The notes under the pieces were generated by a model, which was given only the letters and a program-made list of their open reading frames with translations, ran no database searches and was not told the origin of the DNA. Below, one piece after another: positions 9,405-17,123 of a stretch of DNA of 64,000 nucleotides (its first letter is position 1; every line of letters starts with the position of its first letter). Both the position numbers and the translations under genes were made by a program. Source of the DNA: Niastella populi (GTDB lineage Bacteria; Bacteroidota; Bacteroidia; Chitinophagales; Chitinophagaceae); assembly GCF_002078015.1 (NCBI RefSeq), contig NZ_LWBP01000188.1, positions 1-64,000 on the forward strand, given 5' to 3'.

Positions 9405-10160
9405 TTATACCAGCCGCCGGGCCATCAGGGCAACGAACTCATCTTTTTTCCTGGGCGAAATAGCGATCATGGCGTCATCGTTCATCACGGCATAACCGCC
9501 ATCTGCTTTCAACATCTTTTTTACTTCCCTGAGGTTTACCATATGGGAGTTGTGTAGCCTGAAAAACCCATGATCGGTCAGTAACAATTCATATTCTTTT
9601 AAATTTTTGCTCACCATCACGCTGTTGGCATTCTTCATAAAAAAGGTCGTATAAGGGCCTTTGGCTTCCAGCCTGATGATCTGGTTCAGCGGTACAAACT
9701 CGATGCCTTCGGATGTGGAAAGGCTTATTGAAAAATCGTCTGGCGGCCTTTGCAGGTTTTTAAAAAGCAATTCCAGCCGGTTGTCTTTTTCTTTCACCGA
9801 AATGGATCGAATGGCCTTATCAACTGCCTGCTGCAGCTCTTCAAAATTGATAGGTTTTAAAAGATAGTCGATGGCGCTGAACTTTATGGCTTTAATGGCA
9901 TAATGGTCATATGCCGTTGTAAATATCACTTCAAACGAATGGTGGGTTACCTGCTGCAGCACATCGAAACCCGTAGCCGTTTGCAGTTCGATATCCATAA
10001 AAACTATTTCGGGCGAATGGGTATTTATGAATGTTACCGCTTCTTCTACATTTTCGGCCATAGCGGCCACTTCAATATTCGGGCAGAATTCTTCAAGCAG
10101 ATTTTTTAGAAAAACGCGGTTCAACATTTCGTCTTCCACGATCAGTGCTTTACATTTCAT
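9405..10160 (-). CDS. LytTR family response regulator
   Basis: 251 residues: an N-terminal CheY-like receiver (acidic pocket ED at 9-10, phospho-acceptor Asp56 in VFMDIEL, and KPI with the conserved Lys near 107) followed by a LytTR DNA-binding domain. The LytTR signature includes IIRLEAKGPYTTFFM and FFRLHNSHMVNL. It lies 14 bases downstream of the sensor kinase gene on the same strand and is presumably its cognate regulator. LytTR proteins bind pairs of short direct repeats spaced about two helical turns apart; such repeats occur near the kinase start (12141-12190). Confidence 0.92.
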   Translation of the reverse strand: MKCKALIVEDEMLNRVFLKNLLEEFCPNIEVAAMAENVEEAVTFINTHSPEIVFMDIELQTATGFDVLQQVTHHSFEVIFTTAYDHYAIKAIKFSAIDYLLKPINFEELQQAVDKAIRSISVKEKDNRLELLFKNLQRPPDDFSISLSTSEGIEFVPLNQIIRLEAKGPYTTFFMKNANSVMVSKNLKEYELLLTDHGFFRLHNSHMVNLREVKKMLKADGGYAVMNDDAMIAISPRKKDEFVALMARRLV

Positions 10161-10174
10161 GATAAACAGTTTGT

Positions 10175-11944
10175 TTATGCCTGTTCCTGGCTAAATAATG
10201 GTTGTGGTATTTCAAGGATACTTATGTTATCGTCACCTGCGTGTTCAGCTTCTTTTATTTTCCTGATAATTTTTTTTCCATTTTGAGCATTGAACAATTC
10301 AATCCGGCTTTCAAGCATATTCTCCTGGCCGTTCAAACCCTTTTTCTTTTCCAGGGCAATCGCCTGGCTGCGCGCCATACCGTTATCGGTTATGAAAACA
10401 ACCAGGCAGTTGTTTTCGGTATTGAAATGTATGACCAGTTTGCCTTTTTGGGCCGGTGGCAAATTCAGCAGGCCCTTATATAACGTTTCTTCTGCCATAC
10501 CCAGCGAAAGTAAAGGCAGGATGGACGCCTGTTGTATGTTCGGGCCGGTCTTTATCTCATAATCGAACCGTCCCGGAAAACGGCAATGTTCCAGCCACAG
10601 GTATTCTTTCAACAGTTCGGCTTCTGCTGTAACCGGAATGCTTAGCTCATCGCCATAGTTTATCACTTTACGCAAAAAGGCCGAGAACCTGCCGATATAT
10701 TGTAACGATGCTTTTTTATCGTCCCCTGCTATAAAGTACTGAATTGAATTCAACGAATTGAAAATAAAATGCGGGTTCATTCTCGCCTGCAGTACTTTCA
10801 GCTTCAGCAGGCGGTTCATGTGCCCGATCTTTTTATGTTGCCCGATGATCTGCTGATTGTGTTCCTGCAGCTGCCTGTTCAATTTTTGCTTGGTCCTGTA
10901 CCGGCTGTATAGTACGCCCGTAAGAAGCACAATAAAGAATAATGCTACCAGCATACTGTTTCGCATCGACTGGTGGCGTTGTACTTCCAGGGCCGTATCC
11001 ATCAGCCTTTTGGTGACGATCTCTTTCTCCAGCGATACCAGGTCGAGGGTATGCAGTGTAGCGGAGGCCGCTTTTTGTTCTGCAGGGCCAAATACCAGGT
11101 CCTTTACTTCCGATCCCAGGTAACGTGCAACGATAGTTCCGGTCAGCAGGCGGAAATCTTCCGACATAAAATATTCATCCAGAATAGGTTTCCAGTCGCT
11201 ATGCAGGGGCATTACGCCGGCAAAACCTTCACGGCGGCTCGATAATACATTCTGCCGCTTCACTTTAATGCCTTTTTGCAGGGCTACTATATAAATTGAC
11301 AGGGGAACATATCCAAAGCCGTTCTTATCGCCTGCCACCAGCCGCAATACATCATAGTCCAAATCTACTTTTTTCACCGGTAGCGATGGGTAAAAATGTT
11401 CTTTTAAGGATTGCACATCTTCCTCCATGGTGGTGCCGGGCATGATGTAGGCGTTCATGTCTTTTAGCTTCACGGTAAACTCCTGCGAGGTGGCGTACAT
11501 AGGTTCGCGGTTGTTGGTGACCAGCACGTTCAGGTCGGGCATATACGGCGCGCTGAACTGAACTTCTTTACGGCGTTCGGGGGTAATAGAATAGTACGAC
11601 CAGCCGAAAATACCCTGCCGGCGGGTAGTTTTTACCGTATTATAAATATTGTTGAACGAACCTGCGCGCTCCCATTGGATCGTTAGTTCAATACCATATT
11701 TCTTTTTGAGGTAGGGTTTTAGCGATTCCATGATCTCGTGCTCCACTCCTTCGAGCACCCCTTCGCGGTTCATGTAAATAAAGGGCTCTATATCATCATA
11801 CAAAGCGGTAACGGTTCCCTTTTTATTAGCGAACACTTCCTGCCAGGAATCGCCCTGCCCGGTAAAGTCCTGGGCTTTAACCGGGAGGCAGGGCCAGGCG
11901 GCCAGGACACAAACGATTAACAGAACCATTTTATACCACTTCAT
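10175..11944 (-). CDS. Sensor kinase of the LytS type with periplasmic solute-binding domain and degenerate ATPase domain
   Basis: 589 residues from the ATG at 11944, chosen because it places the signal peptide (ending near PVKAQ) at the N-terminus. Residues about 40-290 resemble a family 3 periplasmic amino-acid-binding protein (GWSYYSITPERRKEVQFSAPY). A membrane helix and coiled coil follow. The His_kinase domain has the normal MNPHFIFNSLNS motif. The ATPase domain is abnormal: the usual N-box ENAxxHG reads EETLYKG, and the glycine-rich G2 box is not recognisable, although DNG of the G1 box remains. Autophosphorylation by the canonical mechanism is doubtful. It may act as a sensor scaffold or heterodimer partner. 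It is followed by the LytTR gene. Confidence 0.85.
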   Translation of the reverse strand: MKWYKMVLLIVCVLAAWPCLPVKAQDFTGQGDSWQEVFANKKGTVTALYDDIEPFIYMNREGVLEGVEHEIMESLKPYLKKKYGIELTIQWERAGSFNNIYNTVKTTRRQGIFGWSYYSITPERRKEVQFSAPYMPDLNVLVTNNREPMYATSQEFTVKLKDMNAYIMPGTTMEEDVQSLKEHFYPSLPVKKVDLDYDVLRLVAGDKNGFGYVPLSIYIVALQKGIKVKRQNVLSSRREGFAGVMPLHSDWKPILDEYFMSEDFRLLTGTIVARYLGSEVKDLVFGPAEQKAASATLHTLDLVSLEKEIVTKRLMDTALEVQRHQSMRNSMLVALFFIVLLTGVLYSRYRTKQKLNRQLQEHNQQIIGQHKKIGHMNRLLKLKVLQARMNPHFIFNSLNSIQYFIAGDDKKASLQYIGRFSAFLRKVINYGDELSIPVTAEAELLKEYLWLEHCRFPGRFDYEIKTGPNIQQASILPLLSLGMAEETLYKGLLNLPPAQKGKLVIHFNTENNCLVVFITDNGMARSQAIALEKKKGLNGQENMLESRIELFNAQNGKKIIRKIKEAEHAGDDNISILEIPQPLFSQEQA

Positions 11945-12603
11945 ACACAGGCCTTTGAGCAAAGATGCGGTAAAGAACAATAAAACAGGTCTTCTATTTA
12001 ACGGATACCGGGTTTCAGTTAACGAATGGAAAACGGACCGTTACTTCACGAAGGCCGTATAACAGGAAAGATAATTATTTAATACAATTTGGAATATGCA
12101 TGATCGGTGTATCCTTTGCCGCCCAAAACAGCCGTCTGTTTGCACACTTATGGTCAAAAACTGCACACTTATTGATAAAACTGCGCACTTATTAAGTGCC
12201 CCAATGCAATTCAATGCTTTTGCTATTTTGCAGCCACAAAAGGGGCCCCATTACCGATACAGGTATTGGAAGAATGCTGTAAAACATTCGGAAGAATGTA
12301 AGCTAACAGGATGATAAGCACACACACTTTTTATTATTGTATTGATATCGGATTATTTTTTTAGAATAATCACGATAGCTGATCTGTCGATGATTATCCT
12401 CCATTTCCTTTTATTAAAAAAAGCAAAAAATAGCTTTCTCTGAATGCTGTTAGGTAAGCTTGTGTAAAATTTATTGTATTCACAATAATTTATAAGTAGT
12501 GATAGTTGTTAATTTTTTGATTAAATAAAACATTCAGGGGAATACAGCTTTGATCCCTGACAATTCAAGTGTATTTTGAACCTTAATAAAACCCTTACAT
12601 TTC
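11945..12603. other. 659-bp intergenic region between divergent genes
   Basis: This separates the minus-strand sensor kinase from the plus-strand beta-barrel gene. Short open frames here have no recognisable protein signature and were not called. The notable content is three direct repeats at 12141-12190, listed separately. The part nearest the beta-barrel gene is strongly A+T rich, as expected for promoter DNA, but no clean TAnnTTTG box was found. Confidence 0.6.
12141..12190. promoter_or_regulatory. Three direct repeats of TGCACACTT type spaced 20-21 bp
   Basis: TGCACACTT occurs at 12141-12149 and 12162-12170, and a one-mismatch copy, TGCGCACTT, at 12182-12190. Start-to-start spacings are 21 and 20 bases, about two helical turns. 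This is the geometry of known LytTR targets (paired 9-bp direct repeats about 12 bp apart). The nearest regulator gene is the LytTR protein at 9405-10160. The link is inferred from geometry only. Confidence 0.5.
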
Positions 12604-13197
12604 ATGAAAAAAATTGTACTCAGTTTACTGCTGTTAGCTGGTGCGGCTATTGCAAATGCACAGTATGAATTCAAGCCCTTCAAAGTAGACGTTAGTTTAG
12701 GTTACGCCATTCCGGGCGGAGAAGGCGCAAAAGGCGGTGTGCTATTTGTTATTGAACCCAAGTATGCAGTGATCCCAAGCGTTTCACTTGGTCTTCGTTT
12801 GGAAACGGCAATTATGGCCCGCGGAAGAACCGACGCATCCGGAACCAACACGGAATTTGATGTTAAAGCTGCAGGATCTTATCTGGTTACCGGTGATTAT
12901 TATTTTACCTCAAGCAAAGCCCGCCCGTTTGCAGGTGCCGGTTTAGGTCTTTATTCTCTCGCTGCTGCTTCTACCGAAGATGAAGGCGCGTCTGTATCGA
13001 GCGGTTCCAAGTTTGGCCAAATGATCAGGGCGGGTGTTGAGCTTAGTCACTTTCGTGTAGGCCTGGAATATAATATCGTTCCTAAAACCACGATGGAATA
13101 CATCAATTCCAATGGCGTAAAAACTACTTCTTCCATGAAGAATGGTTATGTAGGTATCAAGGTTGGCTTTACCATCGGTGGTGGAAGAATTGATTAA
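12604..13197 (+). CDS. Outer-membrane beta-barrel protein
   Basis: 197 residues. The signal peptide is typical (MKKIVLSLLLLAGAAIANAQ, cleavage after NA). The rest alternates polar and hydrophobic residues, with glycine-rich turns and aromatic girdles: VDVSLGYAIPGG, VSLGLRLETAI, YLVTGDYYF, PFAGAGLGLYSL, VGLEYNIVPKT. It ends in NGYVGIKVGFTIGGGRID. This fits a small 8-stranded barrel of the OmpW/OmpA-barrel type common in Bacteroidota. The function is not known; such proteins are often stress-induced. It is monocistronic with a strong terminator. Confidence 0.8.
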   Translation: MKKIVLSLLLLAGAAIANAQYEFKPFKVDVSLGYAIPGGEGAKGGVLFVIEPKYAVIPSVSLGLRLETAIMARGRTDASGTNTEFDVKAAGSYLVTGDYYFTSSKARPFAGAGLGLYSLAAASTEDEGASVSSGSKFGQMIRAGVELSHFRVGLEYNIVPKTTMEYINSNGVKTTSSMKNGYVGIKVGFTIGGGRID

Positions 13198-13225
13198 TAT
13201 TATAGTATCATCTATTTCAAAAAGG

Positions 13226-13250
13226 GGCTGCAATTACTGCAGCCTTTTTT
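13226..13250 (+). terminator. Intrinsic terminator after the beta-barrel gene
   Basis: A perfect 7-bp stem, GGCTGCA (13226-13232) and TGCAGCC (13238-13244), with loop ATTAC, is followed by six Ts. It starts 29 bases after the stop codon. Confidence 0.85.
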
Positions 13251-13251
13251 A

Positions 13252-13530
13252 TTGTGTGCGCCAGGCCACGAGTTTATACAAACGCTTGAATACAAAATTT
13301 GTGAAGCGCTTAACGCCAGAAGTCCTTTATCCGTTGGTCAAATGGACCCCGCCTGCCGCCCGCTGTATATAGACCGGATCAGTCATTATATGCCGAACAG
13401 TCAACGATTTCTGCTCATCAATAAAGGACATGGGGTATTTAACAGTAAGATGGTGCACATTTACCGGGCATTTTTGAACGATCCGCTAAAAAAGATCGTT
13501 TCTACGGATCCCGGTATTATCGGATATTGA
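13252..13530 (+). pseudogene. Remnant of an alpha/beta hydrolase (TAP-like C-terminal part)
   Basis: About 92 codons with no proper start (the first possible codon is TTG directly after a terminator). The translation has the C-terminal layout of TAP-like/proline-iminopeptidase alpha/beta hydrolases: an acid-loop segment (SVGQMDPACRP, where G-x-x-DP carries the catalytic Asp), YMPNSQ, the catalytic-His loop NKGHGV, and a final helix (YRAFLNDPLK). The nucleophile elbow and the whole N-terminal half are missing. I read it as the surviving 3' end of a deleted hydrolase gene. The family assignment rests on these short motifs. Confidence 0.6.
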
Positions 13531-13711
13531 TTGAATAAGAATCGATTAATTTACCTGAATATTAACATTGCCAGGGGTTTTAAGTGGCTTCCCGAAGTAA
13601 AAACCTTTATAGTTGCACTTTTAATTAATATTTTGTTGCGGCGAACTTTTGCCGGAAATATTATTCAGTTATCTTCACGCGGCCTGATAAAATCGGGTCT
13701 TATAGTAAAAA

Positions 13712-14137
13712 ATGTTTTTAAAAATACTCACCGTAGCCGGACTTGCCACTTTTGAGATCTATGCAGCTATCCCTGCCGGATTCGTCTTTAAGTTATCACC
13801 CTGGACCATTTTTTTTGCAAGCGTAACGGGCGGTTTAGCCGGCGCTTTTGTTGCAGCCTTCCTGGGCAATAAAATCAGGGCTTTCTTTCACAAAAAGAAG
13901 CCTACCAAAGACGCTGCGGAAAAGAAACATCCGCGGATGCTTGCGCTGTGGAATAAATATGGCGTAGTGGGACTTGGGTTTTTAGGAACAATGTCAGTTG
14001 GCGCACCGGTTAGCCTGGCAGTTGGCATTGGGTTAAACGCAAATATTAAGACGCTGCTCACCTGGTGCTGTATTGGTGTTATTACCCGTTGTATTGTATT
14101 CACGCTGATCGGCTGGTACGGGCTGCAATTATTTTGA
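13712..14137 (+). CDS. Small multi-pass membrane protein, possibly small multidrug export family
   Basis: 141 residues with about four hydrophobic segments (about 5-25, 31-52, 85-105, 115-140) and a basic cytoplasmic loop (FFHKKKPTKDAAEKKH). The opening with an E in the first helix followed by IPAG (LATFEIYAAIPAG), and the segment KYGVVGLGFLGTMSVGAPVS, resemble proteins annotated as small multidrug export (Sm_multidrug_ex). The resemblance is partial, and the transported substrate, if any, is unknown. It is preceded by decayed sequence and followed by a terminator. Confidence 0.55.
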   Translation: MFLKILTVAGLATFEIYAAIPAGFVFKLSPWTIFFASVTGGLAGAFVAAFLGNKIRAFFHKKKPTKDAAEKKHPRMLALWNKYGVVGLGFLGTMSVGAPVSLAVGIGLNANIKTLLTWCCIGVITRCIVFTLIGWYGLQLF

Positions 14138-14182
14138 TCCCTGAATAAACAACTTCATCCATAATTCATTAATTGTTTTTTT

Positions 14183-14207
14183 AAGGCGCTGGAAAGCGCT
14201 TTTTTTT
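14183..14207 (+). terminator. Intrinsic terminator
   Basis: Stem GCGCT (14186-14190) and AGCGC (14195-14199), loop GGAA, extended by G-T and A-T pairs into a run of eight Ts. It lies 46 bases downstream of the small membrane protein gene. Confidence 0.7.
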
Positions 14208-14357
14208 GTTTACGCTGCCTTCCGATCTTTAAGCATACTCCACCGGCATTTTGCCGGTAACTACAATAATTCTCCTGTCGAATTGTAGTATGTCCAAATC
14301 AACCCACTATAAAGTCTATTCCACCCCCTGTGCGTTTATAAGATAGAATTTACTTTT

Positions 14358-14537
14358 ATGCTGATGAATCGGTACGAAAAATTTTATCAGCTGCATCACC
14401 GGCAAAGCCCTTTCCTGCTTGCCAATGCATGGAATGTAAAAAGCGCGCAACTCATCGAACGTTGGAATGAGCAGGGTCAGCCACATGGACTATCATTTAG
14501 GTCAACTAACATTTTTAAAAACAAAAAAATAACATGA
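14358..14537 (+). pseudogene. N-terminal remnant of an isocitrate lyase/PEP mutase family gene
   Basis: A 59-codon frame beginning MLMNRYEKFYQLHH and continuing PFLLANAWNVKSAQLIE. This is the conserved N-terminus of bacterial isocitrate lyase/phosphoenolpyruvate mutase-like proteins (FxxLHxxxxPLLLxNxWDxxSA), which are normally about 250 residues. Similarity stops after about 38 residues and the frame ends in unrelated sequence. Its stop overlaps the ATG of the next gene (ATGA at 14534-14537). The barrel core with its catalytic residues is absent, so this is a truncated, presumably non-functional copy. Confidence 0.6.
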
Positions 14538-14974
14538 AAGATAAAAATTTCTCTACCTCCGTTTTGGTAGAACAAACACCGGCAGCGGCCTATAATACCA
14601 TTTTGAATGTGAGAGCATGGTGGTCGGGCTTATATGAGGAATCATTCGAGGGTAGCTCAGAAAAACTGGGCGATGAATTTAGTTTTCTTGCCGGCGGCGG
14701 CGTTCATTACACCAAACAAAAGCTGGTAGAACTGGTTCCAAATAAAAAAGCGGTCTGGCTTGTAACGGAAGCTAATCTCAGCTTTGTTGATAAAACAGAC
14801 GAATGGAAAGGAACTAAGATCAGTTTTGAAATTTCGCAGGAAGCAGGCAAAACAAAAATTGTGTTCACCCACATAGGATTGGTGCCTGAATTCGAGTGTT
14901 ACAATTCCTGCGCGCCGGCATGGACGCAGTACATGCAGGAAAGGCTTGTGGATGCAATCGCAAAATCGAACTGA
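14534..14974 (+). CDS. SRPBCC domain protein
   Basis: 146 residues with the SRPBCC layout: an N-terminal strand and helix (FSTSVLVEQTPAAAYNTI, then VRAWWSGL), central strands (YTKQKLVELVPNKKAVWLV), and a long C-terminal helix (APAWTQYMQERLVDAI). No signal peptide is seen. These proteins have a hydrophobic ligand cavity; the ligand is unknown. It lies immediately behind a truncated isocitrate-lyase-like fragment whose stop overlaps its start. Confidence 0.8.
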   Translation: MKDKNFSTSVLVEQTPAAAYNTILNVRAWWSGLYEESFEGSSEKLGDEFSFLAGGGVHYTKQKLVELVPNKKAVWLVTEANLSFVDKTDEWKGTKISFEISQEAGKTKIVFTHIGLVPEFECYNSCAPAWTQYMQERLVDAIAKSN

Positions 14975-15148
14975 TATTCCGGGTCTTTGTTGCCAACGAA
15001 ATATTTCCGCAGGTGCAGGTTCTGCATTGAACGAAATGGTTAGCGCCGGTGTTGATGGCTGCATTCAGTGTAGCCTTTTTTTGTTTACATGGGAAGTACT
15101 GATTGAAGCATACAGCGGTAGCTTTATTGCGGTTACACCACCCGATGC

Positions 15149-15856
15149 TTATTTGCTCCACAACATTTTTTTCTGAAATTCATTTTTGTACACCCTGCCA
15201 ACAGGGATGGCAATGTTACCGATCATTACCTGTTCTGCATGAACGCTGTTGATCTTGTCAAGAGCAACGATGTATGATTTATGAACTCTTGCAAATTTGC
15301 TATCGGGTAATTTTTCTTCCATATAACTAATTCGTTCCGATGCTATAAAAACTTTTTGCGGGGTATGCACTTTGATAAAATCTCTAAGCCCTTCGATGTA
15401 TAGAATATCATTCAGCAGAATTCTTTCCTGTTCCCTTCCTGTTTTTAAAAAAATATAAGCCGTGTGGTAGCTGTTGGCAACATCAGGTTTTTCTGCAGGT
15501 GCAGGGTTATAATAGTTGAATTTCGAGATGGATTTCATAAAACGTTCCTGGGTAACGGGTTTGATCAGGTAATCTAATACGTCCAGCTCAAATGCTTCAA
15601 CAGCGTATTCCCTGTAGGCCGTAGTGAGTATTATTTTCGGGCAAACTTTCAGCGACCTGATCAATTCCAGGCCTGAGATGCGCGGCATTTGAATATCCAG
15701 AAAAACCAGGTCAACGGTATTTTTTTGCAGGAAGTTAAATCCATCCAATGCATTATCGAACGCAGCCAGTAATTGAAAACCACGGAGGTTTGCCAGGTGA
15801 AGGGTTATCAATTCTCTTGCGGGTTGCTCGTCATCGATTACAATGCATTTTATCAT
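15149..15856 (-). CDS. LytTR family response regulator
   Basis: 235 residues: CheY-like receiver (DD at 8-9, phospho-acceptor Asp54 in VFLDIQMP, KPV motif near 104) and a C-terminal LytTR domain (DILYIEGLRDFIKVH, FARVHKSYIVAL). It overlaps the stop of the upstream sensor kinase by four bases and is its cognate regulator by operon structure. Targets are unknown. Confidence 0.93.
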   Translation of the reverse strand: MIKCIVIDDEQPARELITLHLANLRGFQLLAAFDNALDGFNFLQKNTVDLVFLDIQMPRISGLELIRSLKVCPKIILTTAYREYAVEAFELDVLDYLIKPVTQERFMKSISKFNYYNPAPAEKPDVANSYHTAYIFLKTGREQERILLNDILYIEGLRDFIKVHTPQKVFIASERISYMEEKLPDSKFARVHKSYIVALDKINSVHAEQVMIGNIAIPVGRVYKNEFQKKMLWSK

Positions 15857-16887
15857 TTCAATATCTTTATTTTTAGTACTACCAGGTATGAATGCGGTTC
15901 TTTAACGATCCTGAATTCATGTGCATCGGGATAAATGAGGTTTAACCTTGTTTGTACATTTTTAATGCCAATACCGCCATTCTTAACTTCGGTAAATGGG
16001 GCTTTTTCGTCAATACTGTTTTCGACCTTAATAGAAAAGCTGTCAGCAGCCCTCGTTACATCTACCCTTATCCACGCGCCTTTGAGAGAATTGGCTATAC
16101 CGTGTTTGAAACTGTTTTCGATCAAGGGGAGTAAGAGCAGTGGCGCAATGTACAGATCATTTAATTCATCATAGATATTTACCGCGGCGTCGAGCTTGCT
16201 GCCATACCTGTTCTTCTGCAGGTCGATATAATTCTTTACATAGGCGATCTCATGTACCAGCGGAACAAAGGGGTGTTTGGATTCATACAGATTGTAGTCA
16301 AGCAAACCAGATAAATGGGAGATCAGTTTTGCGGTTTCCGGACTGGTTTTTAAAGCGGTGCCATAGATGTTGTTCAGCGCGTTAAAGATAAAATGCGGTT
16401 GCACCTGGGATTTCAATAGTTCCAGTTCGGCTACCGTTTTTTCCTGTAACAGCATTTGGGCCCGTTGTTTTTCTTCGTACCAGGAACGAACAAAATAAAA
16501 TAAAGCATATACTCCAACGATCACATATAAATTAACCAGCTCAACGATCAGTTTGCCGAATGAAAATAAGGGTACCTGTTGCGCTTCGGGGAAATAGGTT
16601 GGATAAATAACAAAGTAATTGATAAATCTTCTGCAAAGGAGCAACACCACGGCAACGGAGATCTGGGCAATCCAGAATTGTACTTTTTTTCCTTTATTGT
16701 AATATTTCCTGATGAATATATGAACGGTGAGGTATGACACAATAAACGCCAACGGGAAGGCCATGCATGCGTTTATAAAGTAACTGCCATATTCTCCGGA
16801 AAGAGCGGCCAGTCCGAACCACTCGTACAAAAAATAAAGCAGCCAAAACACCAGGTTGAAAGCAATCTCCCTGTTAAGCTTTTTCAT
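15853..16887 (-). CDS. LytS-type sensor histidine kinase
   Basis: 344 residues. The N-terminal half has four membrane helices (about 9-33, 38-60, 72-92, 108-132) with no extracytoplasmic domain of note. A short coiled coil leads to the His_kinase domain with VQPHFIFNALNNIYG, and an intact HATPase follows with N-box LIENSFKHG. Such kinases sense membrane or intramembrane signals and pair with LytTR regulators; here the regulator is directly downstream with a 4-base overlap. A good -7 box lies upstream (16916-16923). Confidence 0.93.
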   Translation of the reverse strand: MKKLNREIAFNLVFWLLYFLYEWFGLAALSGEYGSYFINACMAFPLAFIVSYLTVHIFIRKYYNKGKKVQFWIAQISVAVVLLLCRRFINYFVIYPTYFPEAQQVPLFSFGKLIVELVNLYVIVGVYALFYFVRSWYEEKQRAQMLLQEKTVAELELLKSQVQPHFIFNALNNIYGTALKTSPETAKLISHLSGLLDYNLYESKHPFVPLVHEIAYVKNYIDLQKNRYGSKLDAAVNIYDELNDLYIAPLLLLPLIENSFKHGIANSLKGAWIRVDVTRAADSFSIKVENSIDEKAPFTEVKNGGIGIKNVQTRLNLIYPDAHEFRIVKEPHSYLVVLKIKILK

Positions 16888-16915
16888 GTAAGGAACGCTC
16901 CTTCCTTTTTATTGA

Positions 16916-16923
16916 CAAACTTA
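16916..16923 (-). promoter_or_regulatory. -7 promoter box for the sensor kinase/LytTR operon
   Basis: On the minus strand this reads TAAGTTTG, matching TAnnTTTG, 28 bases before the ATG at 16887. No clear -33 element is seen. Confidence 0.45.
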
Positions 16924-17123
16924 GGAATTAATAGATGGTTTTTTCCCTGGATAAAATATTTTCGACCAACGGCGGAATATACAGACCAACTACGGGTAAC
17001 GAATATGCCGGGTGTTTGCAGAGCCGTAACTGATGGGCAAACAGGATACAATAAATTTGACCCTGTAGCTGAGCAGAATTTGTAAATCACTTATTTGCAT
17101 TAAAGAAATGAACTATTTAATAA

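Noticed and set aside
12096-12314. Short open frame of 72 codons in the 659-bp intergenic gap
   Set aside because: No family resemblance; it contains the direct repeats that look like regulatory DNA.
13531-13711. Possible small gene directly after the hydrolase remnant
   Set aside because: Starts at TTG, has no family pattern and runs into the start of the small membrane protein gene.
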